Source: Membranipora membranacea (taxonomy: Eukaryota; Bryozoa; Gymnolaemata; Cheilostomatida; Membraniporidae). From it: 64,000 nt of DNA. The position numbers were made by a program, and so were the translations under genes. The stretch spans positions 7,083,501 through 7,147,500 of the forward strand of contig OU612074.1 of NCBI GenBank assembly GCA_914767715.1, written 5' to 3'. The notes under the pieces are model-generated. The model was not told where the DNA came from, ran no database searches, and worked only from the letters and a program-made list of their open reading frames with translations. This document shows positions 8,854 through 23,449 of the stretch, in pieces; position 1 is the stretch's first letter, and the number at the start of each line of letters is the position of its first letter.

Positions 8854-11800
8854 AATAAAGGGTTGACAGTTTAAAAGACGGCAACATGAGACAAAATCAC
8901 CTGAAATCTACTCATCTCAAGTGACAAAACCAATGATCGATCGAATAATTCTATGCAACCACCATATTTTCTTTAAGTTAATTCAAACATTTTCACATAT
9001 TTCATGCTATTCTTGACATTCGATCAGAAACACAGTCTACAATGTTTGTTAATAATCTTCTTTTACTTGTACGGTCCGTCCATTCTTGGTACATCCAAAT
9101 TGCCATATCCCACTCCAGAGTATCATTACATTTGTGATAAAGCTATCATTTTTACAAGCATTCATTTCATAGCAGTTACAATGACAATGTTCTGATGTAT
9201 TCATTGTCAGATTCAGCCAAGTTTTCCAGAGTTGTATAATTTACATGACGCCCCGTTCCCTGTCCGTACATAGATATTTATTTTACAAACTACCCATAGT
9301 GTACCTGCTAGTATTCTTGCCTAACTTATTAGTCACCTTGATGTGATTTTTTCTTCCGTGTAGTCCAGCTTGTTGATGATTCACATTTGTTTTCTGAGGT
9401 AAAAAGTGCTGCCTAATGGAATGAATCATTGTGCATAGGAAAACATTGTCATTTTCCTAGCCTAAACAGTTTTTTCTTTATGCATTACAAGAAAAAAACA
9501 TATGGCTCCGAAAAATTAAATGTCACCATTCCCTGACTCATGGTATCCTATATCATTATCTAGTCACCGGTGCTTCATTCCACACTTTATTCTGTTCAAT
9601 CAATGTAAATGATTATACTATATTTAAAATACATCAAATATATCAAAAAATTATATCAAATCAACTGATGCTTGCCGCTTGCACAAATGGATCTATTTGT
9701 TGGTGTTAATGTTCATGCAGGATTTATATCATGGTTATTCAGAATATTGAAGAAAATAGTAATTTGAAATATCCCTCTAAATTAAACCCAAGCCCAGCCT
9801 AGTGCTAAATGACATAAACAGATTCTACGTTCGTTTGCCCAATCATCACCATCAAATGGGTTACCGTTGGTTGAGCTCTCGTTTCTTCATCCCGGTGTTG
9901 ACTGCAGTAGCATAGTACAATATTCATTTTTCTCTTGATCGAGATTTTAATCTTGTAAACCAGTCAGTTTGGCTGTGCTGTACTAGTTTATTTGTGCAAC
10001 CTGTCTCATGTTACAAAGTGACCACCACCAATGCTGTTGCAATATACAATACAAATACATGTACTTGTATGTGGTCAGTTTTTTGCTCATTGTGCAATTT
10101 ATCTTTTTTTACAAAGTTTGAAAAGATCCAGGATAATGGCGCAGCAAATCTTATGAGTTGTTGGACAAGTTTTTTGTCTTGCATTAATTCATCCTAGTTT
10201 TGAATTTACCCTTAAGGTTTGTAGTATATATTGGATAGGAAGTCCTGACTCACTCAAACACCATTATTAACCCTTGGTGTATAGAGAGTTATTCTATCAC
10301 ATAACAGGAGAGGACAACTAATCATTGATATAATCCATTGCATTAAAAAATGAATAGAATCAAAGCCAGGGATCCTTGAATGAGTTCTTGCTTGATAAAT
10401 CGACATTGAAAACTGATTGATACCCATATGTCTGGTACACAAATAGCCTATCAATCGATTTATTGTATGTTTCTCGGACAATGTCCGCCAAACCATTAAA
10501 ATTTGTAAATGACAAGCTTTTTGTACATTGAATTGCTCTGTGCCATTACATTGGAAATTTACTTTGAAGTCTCATCTCATTGTAAGGCGCTTGAGTTATC
10601 TTTGAGTGTTACAAATACTTCACAAGGACCCATCGCCCTGACCTGCTTATGTTCATTCTTCACAATAACCCTAGGATTATCAGACGGTGCTTGTTTTCAT
10701 CTAGAAAAACTACCCAGCAATAACTTCCTGTGGTACCTATGTGTTACCCTGCAACAAACCTTTGCTGAAAACTTTCAAGAAAGGGTGTGAATTCATGTCA
10801 TCAATTCTGTAAAATATCGATACTAGTTCCTATTATCAGCTTAGTTCAAAGGCTGTGAAGTATTTTCTCAATCCTCACTACCCCCCCCCCCCCTCCCAAA
10901 AGTACTACTGGCCTTCCTTATCACCCAGTGTGTGTACGGCTTGATTTGGTTGCAAGTGATGTGTGTTTGTCCTAATTGTTTGCTTACAAAGGTAAACAAC
11001 GCCAAATTTCAACCTAGTTTTAGCCCTAGCTATGCTGCCTATTCATCAATTTACTGTATTTACTTCATTTTTTTTGTTTGGGGATTTGAGATTCGAGTAA
11101 GTTGTCCTCTGTTGCAATAAGTCTAGACAGTCTAAACCAAACAAAATTTTCTACTAGTACAGACTGCTCTGTCGTAATGAATTTGTCCTCTTTTGCAGTC
11201 AATCTGACTTGTTATGTTGGGAGACAACCACAGCCTGTTGCAATGCAAAAAAGTTACTTTGTCGTCATGTACGAGTCATATGGTTCAGTTTTTTGCTAAT
11301 TGAGTAATTTTGCAATTTATTTTTTGCTAATGTTTCTTCCTTTAAAAAATCCAGTAAGGCATTTTCATTGGTTACGCAATGTTATGACCGGAGATAATCT
11401 GAACCACAGTAAACATGAGCTGAGGTGAGATGTCTGTATCTGTGGTTCTCACTCCAACTGTCTCATCTGTATGCTGTGAGGTGTGTGTGAATTATTCATC
11501 TTTTTTCAGCAGGTTTTGCTGCGGTGTTTTGATCTTTCATTGTTTGCCTCTTTAAGTTTCAACAGGCAGTCAGGCATACAGACAAAATCAAGGAAATATA
11601 ATTTTATAAATGGCAATGAAAAACTCTGTACAAACCTTATGCCCAAGTCTTTTGTACCAAGTTCAAGGCCAAGCTGCGAAAAACAATTTGAATTAGAAGA
11701 CTTAAGATTTTTATTCCATTACATTCTAATCTCGCCATTGCAAGATCTGGGGTCAGTATAAGTTCTTTTTTATCTAGTAATCTTATGTTGATGTAAATAG

Positions 11801-14139
11801 TTTTAAGAATATCACTCTGTGTGCCCATGACAAAAAGCCATGTTCATCATCATGAATTCTACATTGTTGAAAATAATGTACATATTTTAACTCCCCTTCA
11901 CCTTTGTTAAAGGGAACATGTCGACAGTCACATTTATTTTGTAATTGTCACGTCAATGCTTACTCATGTATGACTTGGATCGATGAGGTATATAAGGCTG
12001 GTGCCCTCACGATGCCCTTTGTGTTGCAAGGAATTATAAAAAATAACTTGGTATTTTATTACCAAACAATGAACCATGGACACTAAATCACCTTCTCGAT
12101 GCTGAACTTCAAGTCAAACTTCATCTTTTGAGGTGGCTACGATCAGCAGCTCTAAAAGTGATGTAGGCCTCCCATTGATTGTATTGGAAGCATTGCGATG
12201 ACTGCGGCTAATGATAATAATCCATCGATTCTCTAGATAAATTGGATAATGAAAATTACAGGGATGATGAAACATTCTCGAATCAAAGCTGACCGCTTAA
12301 ATTACTTTGAGAAGAATCTCTTGGCATTTAGGAATACTCAGATTGAAGGTGTTGCTGTCCACAGTGATTTCTAAGCACTTTTAACAATGCCTCACTTTGT
12401 TTTAGTAGTAGGCAATGAGGCAATCTAAATAATTTACTCTGTGTGAATGGAGTTTCGTGACGAGCGTACTCTTCATCTACCAACCACGAATTTGTACGAA
12501 GAGAAAATCTCAAGTCTGCATATTTTCACAGTATACCTGAAGCTGGGGGTTCATATAAAAAGTAGATTTGTAGCAGGGAATACTGTTGATTGCATACAAG
12601 GAGCCTTTATTGCCTGACAATGAAGCTGAATTGAGTGCTATTTCTTTTCCGGTATTTTTAAATGCTAATGGTCCCCGGTCACTTGCTGAGATAAAGAGAC
12701 ATGTGCATAAAAAAATTTCAGCTAGGAGTGAACACCCGTGATGAGTTTTGAATTCCCTTTCTACAACTAGGAGTTGTCTACTTAATGTCAAAGGGAGCAC
12801 AACTGCAACCTATTTCAAATATGATGTGTCAGTTTTGTTTTCCCATTGATACCTCAACTATAAGAGTTTTAGCTGTATGGAGACAGCATATTTATTGCAT
12901 AGAGAGAAGTTTGTAACTCCAGAACGCAGAGGGTCTGAAATGGTCTAAGAGATACACAACTGGTGGTTACTATAACCGTCATAGATCCTGTGCCAAGTGA
13001 TTGAATAAGCAGCTCTGATCACGAGGTCAAAATAAATAAGATGTGGTTAGATATCATCTCATTCATGATATGAGACACCCAGAGGCATTTTCTGTATTAA
13101 GACAGAAAAAGCAGGATCATGGTATGGGTTTAAAAGTTGGTATACAGCTGCTGCTACCACATTGCAACCCCCAGCCTAAACCGGCCACAATATAAACACA
13201 TCAATATATACTCATCCTAAGCAATAATTATTATTTCCTGTCACAGTACCAGTGTGATTGTGACCGCATCATAACACTCCAATCACCAACTCTATGATTC
13301 TTTGTTCAAATGTTTTGCCTAATCCCTGAATTTCAAATTTCAGGGGAAAGGTTACGATAGCTATTAAATTGCAATTAGCATTATTTAACATAAAAAGGTA
13401 ATTTATTGCGCAAGCCCAGCATAGGAGTCATCAGTAACCTAAAAACTCTCGCATATCAATTTGTCCACTTTTTAGACAACAAATACGAGTGATATAATAA
13501 AGGAAAGTCAACTTATCCTTGCATCCTCAGGTCAACTCGATGAATCTAACTAAGAGTTGTGCGCTCATGAATTCGGATAGAAAACCATTCTTTGACTGAT
13601 TCACATTCTTTTGTTACTTTCAGCTGCATTTCATCACAACATATTCTTTTTATTCAGTTATAGTCCTAATCTGCACAAGATTTTTGGCCAGAAAATGCAA
13701 AAAATGACAAACCTAAATGCTGGTTGTATGATTATAATGACCGATGTATTTTGGGAGTATTGGCATATCCTTGTATTTATAATGACCAAAATATCCTGGC
13801 AGGTGGTTGGTAATCAGTATCTGCATCACTTGATACTCCTCAGTATGAATAATCAACAAACCAAACCATGACCAATAGAGTGGCCAAAACTAGCAGGTCC
13901 CGATAACATTGTTCTCTGATGTACTTTTCTATTGGAATATCTCATACCCTTCGAATCATAAGTCTAGGTATATTTGCTATAAACAATATGCTTCATGGAT
14001 AATGTGCCACATTGAAATTCAGAAGACGGCATTTTATAGGATCAAATTCAAAATATAAAGCTTCTGAGGAATGATTATAACTAGGCTTAGTAATCACTGG
14101 TTGATATTTGACAATATTTGACTGCGTATACACTCCATG

Positions 14140-14375
14140 AGGGGTCACTTCACTAATTCAAATGTTGTGCCCATAAATCGGTCAAGACACTTCACCTCCT
14201 ATACCCATGCCTGTCAAACATACCTCATATCAAAGAGGCAGAAGGGGTCCTTTTACTGCATGTTGGATGTGCAAACACACAGTGGAGCTCTAGTCCAAGT
14301 TCACAAGGATATGGCTAGGATTAGTGGTGCTCCAGTACCAAATCGTACCGTTAACCATTACATCGCTCCTGAATC
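14140..14375 (-). repeat. tRNA-derived SINE, head deleted
   Basis: Same family as 36780-37055 and 63120-63395 (words such as gcaaacacacagtggagctc and atatcaaagaggcagaaggg). Compared with those, about 65 bases carrying the box B-like tRNA segment are missing after ccaaatc. Confidence 0.6.
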
Positions 14376-16687
14376 TTTGGACTTCACAATTTTATAGTAC
14401 ACTCGACTCCGGTCCATCGGAGACTCAGTTTGTCTCAGACTCGAATATTGTCAGCCTGATACCATGTAATAGGGCTTTACTGTTAGGTATGTGGGGATAA
14501 ATAACAAGATACCACCTCATCATAATATGTTGAATATCACATACTAGTTATGTATTCACTGTACAGAGATATCTTCTACTATGAATCAGCAGCAAAAAAT
14601 TTCTGTTAGCTGAGCAGGTCTGCTCGGCCGCATATCATAGCAATTCACCAAAGTTACAACACAACCACTACCCACGTCACTGCAAGGATGAGGATTATAC
14701 CGCCCTAGTACCTGCTTTTTTGCATATTGTGCAATGCAACCTCTTGACAGGTTTTTTATTTGCAGATTATAAATTCTGAAAAAAGATCCGATGCAGCTTA
14801 TTTACTTTTCTGTTATGCAATGATACAACAAAGGATATGTTAACCACATAATACATTTTCTGAGACCAGATTTAGCTACATGTAGCTCCGACTACCATTG
14901 GTACTGTGATTTAATGTATGTTGTATGTTTGCTGGGAGGGATGAATGCCAATTTTATTCATTTTATCTTATCAGACCCTTAGGCTAGCTAGTCTGTAAAC
15001 ACTCTGACAGGAAAGTTTTATTTTCTTCTTTTGATATTTATAAATGACAGCTTTGAATGGGGATGATGAAGACAGAATATTCCGATCGACATAACTGATG
15101 ATGATGATGAGCTATGGAAGTGAGCAAAAGCTGAGCGATGATAACGAATCTATAAACAACGTCATCAAATGCTTGACCTCACCATGATGAAAGGGAACCG
15201 TCACCATTCTTACTCATTCTTACCAGCTGGGGACAAATAGCTATGAAAAGCCTGATTTCATCACAATGACCTTTGTCTGTTTAGAATATGAGAAAAATAA
15301 CACAGCATGCATAACCTTGATGTTTCCGAGGCTCCAGACACATCTGAAGGGAGGTTGCTCATCCATTGTATAATTCCCTGATTGAATAAAACTTCTAACA
15401 GACTCTGCACTACATGAGATATTTGCTGTGCCCAGTCATGCCCAGCCTAGTCTAAATGTGGTTCTGGAATCCTTTATGGACAAAATTGGAATGAATTTGT
15501 AGCTGCGGGTTGTGAGAACAGAAGAAAGTTATGAAAAATTTCAAGTTGTTGTCCCCTTCTGCAAGATTTTGTGGTAGGGGAGATAACTATCTTCTAAAAT
15601 CTTTCCAAGAATAATATATAAACTTGATTCATTGATTCTCCTGCCAGCAGTCACAAATCAACTAGTAGAAACTTGAGGTAATCTGTTGTCTCCACGTAAT
15701 CGCTAAAATGTAAATATTCACCTGCAATGATTCCTCATTTATTTTGTGGCCGAGATATACCAAGTTGATGTTTCTGATGCATATTATCTCAGTTTTTGCA
15801 AACTGATAACTGTAATATGCCGATGAGTATGACGAATACTATAAACCACTGCCACAATATACCTGTAGCAGTTGTCTCCCTGAGTACAAAATATGGAATG
15901 TTTGTATGGGATAGAGATAGGAGCAACTAATTGATTCTCTCAGCAGTTCAGAAATGGGATTGTCTTATAGTTTCAAATTTTAGAGATAAGATTTCTATTG
16001 AGCTGCTCATCAGCTATAGTCCTTGAAGTGAATATTATATTGTGATGACTACAGACATCATAAAATCATTGGTAAGATAATGACGATGGGCAGTACTCAA
16101 AACTGTGTTTAATGTTGACAAACTTGATCATTTTAAGCCTGTCTCAGCTTATAAGTCTAGTTAATCCAAACAATGCCTTTGTAGTTATTACACAATCCCT
16201 CACTCTGCTCTACTAGTAGCCAGAGAGTTCATGTGATATCATACCTGTTATGTTTGGAGTTTGATGTCAAATGTAATTCTATCTACTAATCATGATATGA
16301 TACAAGAGACCATTCCGAGCCTGCACCAGTGTGGGAAACCTGAAAGTAAGGGATTTATCTAAAAAAATTGAAGGAATATAGCTAACATTCCAGTTGATCA
16401 CTGTTTTTTGCTCATAAGAAATGTTATTGAGTGTCATTTGTTTTCCACTTACTTGAAATACCATTCCTCTCATTGATTTCTGGATACCCTGAGCGTTGGC
16501 ATTGTGTGATGTACATGAATGTGTTACACAAGGTTTGACAGGTTAAGGTTGAATTGAAAAAGCTGCGATCAGGGTGATGCAAGCTCGTATATCTCATAGT
16601 AACCAATTAGGAGTTGCCTGCTTAATGTCAATGTAACCGCAACTTCTTCTGATCTTATGAATCTGTTCTGTATTACTAGACAGGTCA

Positions 16688-16765
16688 ACTAAGACCATCA
16701 CTTAACCTCAGATGTCTAGACAGGTCAGCTAGTCTAGACAGCTGAGGGTAAGTGATGGTCTTAGT
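16688..16765. repeat. Inverted repeat (hairpin), unit 1
   Basis: Arms actaagaccatcactta and taagtgatggtcttagt enclose a centre that contains further tctagaca/tgtctaga palindromes. The same structure is kept in unit 2 at 39405-39482. It may be an old MITE or a structured RNA; it is present in both units, so it predates the duplication. Confidence 0.6.
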
Positions 16766-19355
16766 GATTAACTATTGGCGGTGACTAGTATGAGAATGGT
16801 GACAGGATTATCTCATTTAGACAGAACGTCTAATGTAACTTTGAATGATTTGGTGAGTTATTGGCCAACCAAAATGGCTGTAATCTGAGAACTCTGTCAT
16901 ACCAATGAGTCAATGTGTACTTTTTGATTGACTTGATGTTGGAGAGATAATAGCGAATGATCTAATACAGAGAAGCAGCTATGCTAGAACTTCCTCTACA
17001 AAGTATGATAAACTCAGAATTTAATTTGTCAGAAATTGATCAGTCTGTTCTAGTTCCACAAGATCACTTCCCCGATTGACAACAAATGCGTGCCAAACAC
17101 AAGAATAATTGAATTAGTCATAGAATTTGCTTTATTTTGCCTCTCTCCTTATCACATGTGCAAATATTTCTTTACCAGGAAGTATGACCTGTTTGAAATT
17201 TCTATCCGAGTTATTTAAACAGTGTCAGCTGCATCAATGTCTGGGTGTTATCAATTGAACATTACACTTGGAGAGGCACATTTTTTTATCAAGTTATACT
17301 TGGTCACAGAGTAAGGAGTTCATGTAGCTCTTCATATCTGTATTTTGATTAACACACATATATGTCATGATGTGATGGATCACAGACACAGATCAAAGTT
17401 TGGATGGATGACAATTAAAATAATGTTGGTGCTAATTTCAAACGCCTGTCCTATAAATAACCTGTGAACGTTATTTTTACATTCCAGAGCATGTTTTCTG
17501 CCAACTTTTGTGGGATAATTTTGGTACTTACTGCTATGTACATCAAGTAAAAGGCGCAGCCATCAGGTATACACTCACTCAACAGTTAGATCAAATTGAT
17601 GCCTACTTCCCAACAATGTAACATAATAATCCTCCTGCACAAAATTAGAATTTCAACCCTTGACATTCATACAGCAGCTTTATGCAAATCTGACAACCTG
17701 TGGTTCATCTCTAGGATGTCAATTTTTATTTTGCATAATATTTGAAATTAACAGGCAGTAACTTCTGTTAGAACTTACATCAGTTACTGTAGAAAAGTAT
17801 TGTATAATCAGGATGATATAATATGACATATTGTTATATTGTTAGTTAGGTTTCACTACAGTGATTGTGGAAAGAAAATGTTTGAGGCGAGGGACGGTTC
17901 TATGATATTTTGCATGCTTGGTGAAACAATTTTGATTTAAATTCAATGCAGATGTTGCTGCAGTGCATGGTGGTAGCAAACTCTCCTATAACTTATTGGC
18001 TGCAGGATCACTCTCTACATTGAACATTCTGATACGGGTAATCCCAGCTCTGACCACTAAGTAGGGGAATTTTTCCCACGGGTTAAACAAAAAAGGTGGG
18101 GATATGCCTCCCTAAAATTATACTGACTCACTAAACGGAAACTGAAATGAAGGATGGCTCAGTTTATCTCAGACTGCCGGCGGTGAAGGAGGGATTGCTG
18201 TTACTGGTCCAAACAAAACAAGCAAAATGGCTACGAACTCATATTTTTAGGTAAGACTACAATATATTTACCGTATAAATATCATGTCTGTCTTGTTCAC
18301 CAAGAGAAAGAAATCTGTATACCAGCAAGGTTCCCAGTTCAAATCTGGGAGGACATGGTAGAACTTACAGTGTGTTAAATACTGTTGGCACATGTAGGCA
18401 TAGATTGTTCAAAATGGTGATTGAAGCAGCGAGAGTGTCACAGATCAGTTTCCGATAATAACACGGATGACATGGATATGAACAGCGCACAGAAGAGTTT
18501 ATTGCACAGTGTTTTTGGAAAATAATGAGGTCCACAAGCAATGATGAAAAATGAGACAGGAAACAAGAGAACAAATTTTTTTCGCTCTAACAGAAGGTAA
18601 TAAAGTCAATTTGCCAAACAAAATGCAAAACATGGATAAGGCTGTACGCAATGGAGGACAGCGTCCAAATCTCATTCTAAAATATTCTAGTGATGAAACG
18701 AAGTACGAGGTGTAAACATTGAGTTGCCTCTCACATAATTGAAATTATCTTTATTTCTGTCGAAAGTTTAATCGATATCGAATATTTCGTCTGATTGATT
18801 TGTGTCACCAAATTTGATTAGCAACAATCTATACCTCAATTATGACATTTGAAGTCACAAATTATACTTGCTATTTGGCTTTAGCCTCTCATTCATTTCT
18901 AATCAAAATCAGTTAGGTGAACTAGACAGACAAGATTCCCGACCTAAATGTCCAGATGTACCTTCAATATAAAGTTACTATATCAGTATGCTTATACATT
19001 ATATTTGTACATGTATTTATATTCATAATGTATGTATATTATATATTTATAATGAATGAAAGCCTGGTACAGCAATTTTATGAGCATATCAGGAGAATAG
19101 TAAAAGTACACCTCCATATTGCTGATTAAAAATGATGTTCACTCAGGCTTGCGTGCTTCACGCACATTATATGAGGAAATATATGAGGAAATACTAGATA
19201 GATGTGAGGTAGGCATTGAATGAGTATAATTTAATTCAGTGGACGTAGGCTACAATGAATGCAGCTATTGGTTAGCTTTTTATAGCCGTAAATAATATTG
19301 CTTTGAAGGATTGCTATTACTTCCAGTATACATTGTGCGTTCAATAAGCAGACAC

Positions 19356-19642
19356 CATTGAATTCCATATCTGGAATAGCATCATTAGCTTTCTTTTGCA
19401 AAACAAAGGGCTTGCAAAAATAGCCAGTCCCTAGTTGCAATCTTGAAATGCCCTAATCATCGACACTGTAGGGGTATAATTACTGTTTGCAATTTTGTAA
19501 ACAAGACAATTTCTCAGGCTAATTATTCATGCTACTAGGGACAGCCAATCAGATAACAGTCAGATGGGTCCCTGTGTTTAGTGTCCTAACCGTATATTGC
19601 TATGATACTATTTCCATTCTAAGAGAAGAATCTAATTCAGTG
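19356..19642. mobile_element. hAT-like MITE with 8-bp target duplication
   Basis: A 287-bp insertion with imperfect ends (CATTGAATT at the left, complement of CACTGAATT at the right), flanked by gcagacac at 19348-19355 and 19643-19650. The paralogous site in unit 2 (near 42775-42785) is empty and has a single gcagaca. An 8-bp duplication and CA..G ends fit non-autonomous hAT elements. A related copy starts at about 23450. Confidence 0.7.
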
Positions 19643-22600
19643 GCAGACACTCTCAGGGATTATTATAGCAGTTATCATGGTGGGTAAATAGCGTAAAGAC
19701 CCACTCTGTAGACAAGGTTTTATAAATAGTACAAGTAACATGTAGTTTTATCTTGGAGAGATATTGATTGTTATCCTACACCACTGGATGAGAGGGGCAA
19801 ACAAAAGACAATAAACACAATAGGCTTTGCCTGATAGTATTATCATACATCTGTATTGAGGGTTTCATAAAATAGGGGATTGCATGCAACTGGAAACGCA
19901 CAGTGAGGGAATTCTCCAAGTTTCAGAACAGAAACATGATTCCTGTGTTTCCACTCAATGCACAATAACAAAGCCTTCTGCTTCCGCTGCAAACAGCTAC
20001 ATTTTGAATCGTTTATTGGTTTGTTTCGAAGCTTTGATCAAAGTTTACTATCTTGTTTGAAATCACAAGTCGTGAAGATGTTTGAAACCTGAACAGGGAC
20101 TTATGGGATATCCAAAGGCTGTCTGGACAATCTGCGGTAAATATCGATAATACATGCATCAGTGTGGTATCATTATTTAGTATTCTTTCTCTCGCTGAGA
20201 AGCTTATAACTCTTCCTATATGGACTGCAATCTGTTGGTCATGTTCTTCGTGCTTGCCTAAATATCAGGATGGCTTCAGCTGGGAAAGAAAGACAGACAC
20301 TTTAGTTGCGTCATATGATGGTCAGGTTTGTTTTGGTTGTTGTCAGGGTTTAAAGGTTTAATAGTCTTACAATTCATGAAGTGGCTTGTTGTTTAGCTCT
20401 GATAATTTTTTACTTCCTGGTCCAGGCACTGGGCTATATAGCCCCATTCGATTCATGGATTTTATCTTTTCCTGGGCACAAATAAAGTTGCATTTGCAGC
20501 TGCTAAACGAAACTTGACACTAAGTAGGCCAACAGATTCATCGTACCAGCACAGTCCGCTGTTGTTATGCTCTCTGCAATGTTAATAAGACGTTCAGCCT
20601 ACTGCTCGCTTAGATGGGAGTTTTATAGACTATAATATGAAAGCCTGTACTTTGAGGTTAAATCAATCATCCAATCAAGCAGGAGAATGTAAAAAATGAT
20701 AAATTATAGAGAAATATGACCTTAGCCTGCTTGTCATTGGTGGAGTGGGGGAGGGGGGGGGGGGTTTGTTCCCTCTAACAATGCTTGCCAAGCACAATGG
20801 CATTGACCAACATCTGTCATATGTTGTATGCATTGATATGAATGTATATATCAGTGGTTGTATGTGGTTATGCGCAACTACTTGGCACTGGTCTTAGTAT
20901 TTTGGCAAATAGTGCGTGGATTGGTTGTGTGATTGTATCAAGGATTGAATTGACTAGACAGGAACAGGAGAGACAACTAACTTGAGCTGCACATAGCGTT
21001 GTTACAATCACAAACAAAATGTTGCAGCTAACTTACTATCTATAACCAATGGATATCTTATAAATCTACTTATTTCAATCACTAGCAGGTAAAACTATCA
21101 CTATATGCTTCCAAGACCAAATAGGTGTTGTTTTGGTAATGACTGACAGACGCTGGCGTACAAAGAATTTTGAAGCATTGAACTTGATTGTCAGTTGTCT
21201 ATTGTGATCGATGTTCTCCCTGATGTAGCCATGCTTTTTACTCAATTAGCTACAGGGCGCGAGCAGGGTAGAGTCTATAACATTGTTGTATACCTGATCA
21301 CTGATTTTTGCTATTAGCTAGAAGAATTTATTAGCTGAGTGGTGACAAGCTTTTATTTTCTGCCTGTTGACTTGGATTAAGGTGATACTACGTTTATAGC
21401 ATGGGGTTGAATTGTGCAGGGCTCATTTTTGACCTTTCACTTCAAAAGTGTAGTGTGCAGTGCGTCTTGTCTAAATCCTCTGATTTCAACTGGGTAAATG
21501 CAGTACATATTTTGTTCCAATATGTGACATATATTAAGGTTCAACCCGTTTTTTCTCATATTGAAGAGGGGTGGATCTATTGGTTCAGTAAGGTTAAATT
21601 TTGATCGTTGTAAATCCAGTTTATAGGAGTTACTCTACCATTTTATTTGGACAGTCAACTCATGAACTAGTTCATGGTGTAAACTTAACCAGGGAGTTTG
21701 GATTAATTCCTAGACTGATGAGACTATCAAATAGGCTGAATACACACTGGGAACACGTTGTGGGCAAATTGTATTTATAATAAGTGACATTCGTTATATT
21801 TTTCTCATTCTATCATTTGGCAATGTTATGACATATCATTATTTTTTGTAGCTTGAACAGTATCTAGAGTAACGATTGGTGCGGATCAGATCAAACGTGC
21901 TGGGAGGCCTAGGGTTAAGGGATTACATCACATATATTACAGAGGATATCAGAAGGAAAGCAGAATTTTCCAACCTGACGACGCTGCACCACTCTGTGTG
22001 GACTGGAGTGATACCTCATCAAAAAAAGAAAGTAAATATCTCTGGAGGAGTATGTGATATTGATCAAAGCCGCTGTAGACAGCGTTGATATGACTCCTAA
22101 GCATTGAATTTGTCAACCCTACCTGTACCCTAAACGGCCAATAAAGAGTAAATGAATCATTAAGTTTCTTTTTTGGTAGAAAACAGACCCACCGTCGCTT
22201 TGACATTTCGTTTGTTCTGATTGTTTGGGTGGGTTGAGAGAGCCAATGACAGGTTATTGCAGAGTCCTTTTGGGATGCGATTTCACAAACTTGTAGATAG
22301 TGAATTTTCATAACGTCAATCCTCTCTCTCCAATCAATTGAGAACACGCAAAATTTACAACCGTGCATTTGTGGAGGCATGTTTTGAGGCGACCATGGAG
22401 CTGAATGATAGGTGTCATATTCATTGATGGACATGTAGATATTTGGCAATGAAGACTGTTACATCAGAATCAACCCTCATGATCCCCACAAATCACACAA
22501 TGGCCCCTCTATGCATCTGTTCATTTAGCCTGTCGTGAAAGGCTCGCCAAGGCAGTGGGGGGGGGGGGGTGTCTTTCACATCGCTCACTCATAGATGGAA

Positions 22601-23449
22601 CCATATACATCTTTAATGAACGATTTTGGAACAAATAATTGTCAAATTGTAATACCAAGTGAGTGAAGAGTAAAGTGTCGCTCATTTCAATTGAAAAAAC
22701 TCCCCACGCTAACTTTTAGGCAATTTATGGAAATTTTCAAAGGTACTTTTCAAAGTTGTCCTGTTGGAAAAGTGGTTGAGCCATGGCCCCTGACCTTACC
22801 TATTAATACACCACTATTAGGAACCGTCATCACTCACAATTATCTCTGACTGCCAATTTATACCACCATTTATAATACAGGAAGCCCCACAATAAATCAA
22901 TATCATTGAGAACACATTTTTCATCCATTTAGAGGGAATTGTCTGCCCAATAAGAATTCTTTTGTGAAGGAGGTGAAAAAGTTTTGTTCCATGCTGAAGT
23001 AGACAAATCAATTTAATGGAATGTTGTGAAAAATTGATTCCCAACCTGTACATCATTCCCTTGTTCCTTCAACATCAACATTTTGTTTAAACTTTAGCAT
23101 TTTGTAGCTAATAGTACCATTGAAAAAGGTTTTATTTTAAATCTTAAATAATAATCTAAAAAAGATAGGCTCTAAACAGACAAAGTCAAGTCCATTCATC
23201 ATCAATCATGCATTTCAATCAATGAACTAATAAACCGCAGTTTAGTTCATTGTTGATTTAGTTTAGTTAAGTTCATTGATTCAATTTCATTGTTTCCATT
23301 CAAAGCCCTCCTACCCCTTGTTGAGTGAGTGACTGAATTGATATGACAAATGTCAAATTACAATAAAAATCAGACATACCTACCATAATAATAACTACTT
23401 AACTTAGCCAAGACCTGGTCCTAACAGTCAATGTGGAGTCATTGACTGA

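Noticed and set aside
16279-16606. Two overlapping minus-strand frames with counterparts at 38969-39323
   Set aside because: They overlap in different frames and are conserved only because of the tandem duplication; no independent evidence of coding.
20164-20361. 65-codon frame almost identical in the unit 2 copy (43296-43493)
   Set aside because: Similarity is no greater than in the flanking duplicated DNA; no signal peptide, domain or matching splice phase. It could at most be part of a 5' UTR exon.
21949-22449. 166-codon minus-strand open frame, the longest in the intergenic block
   Set aside because: The unit 2 copy (45101-45618) is split by frameshifts, the composition is not protein-like and no domain or splice context is visible.
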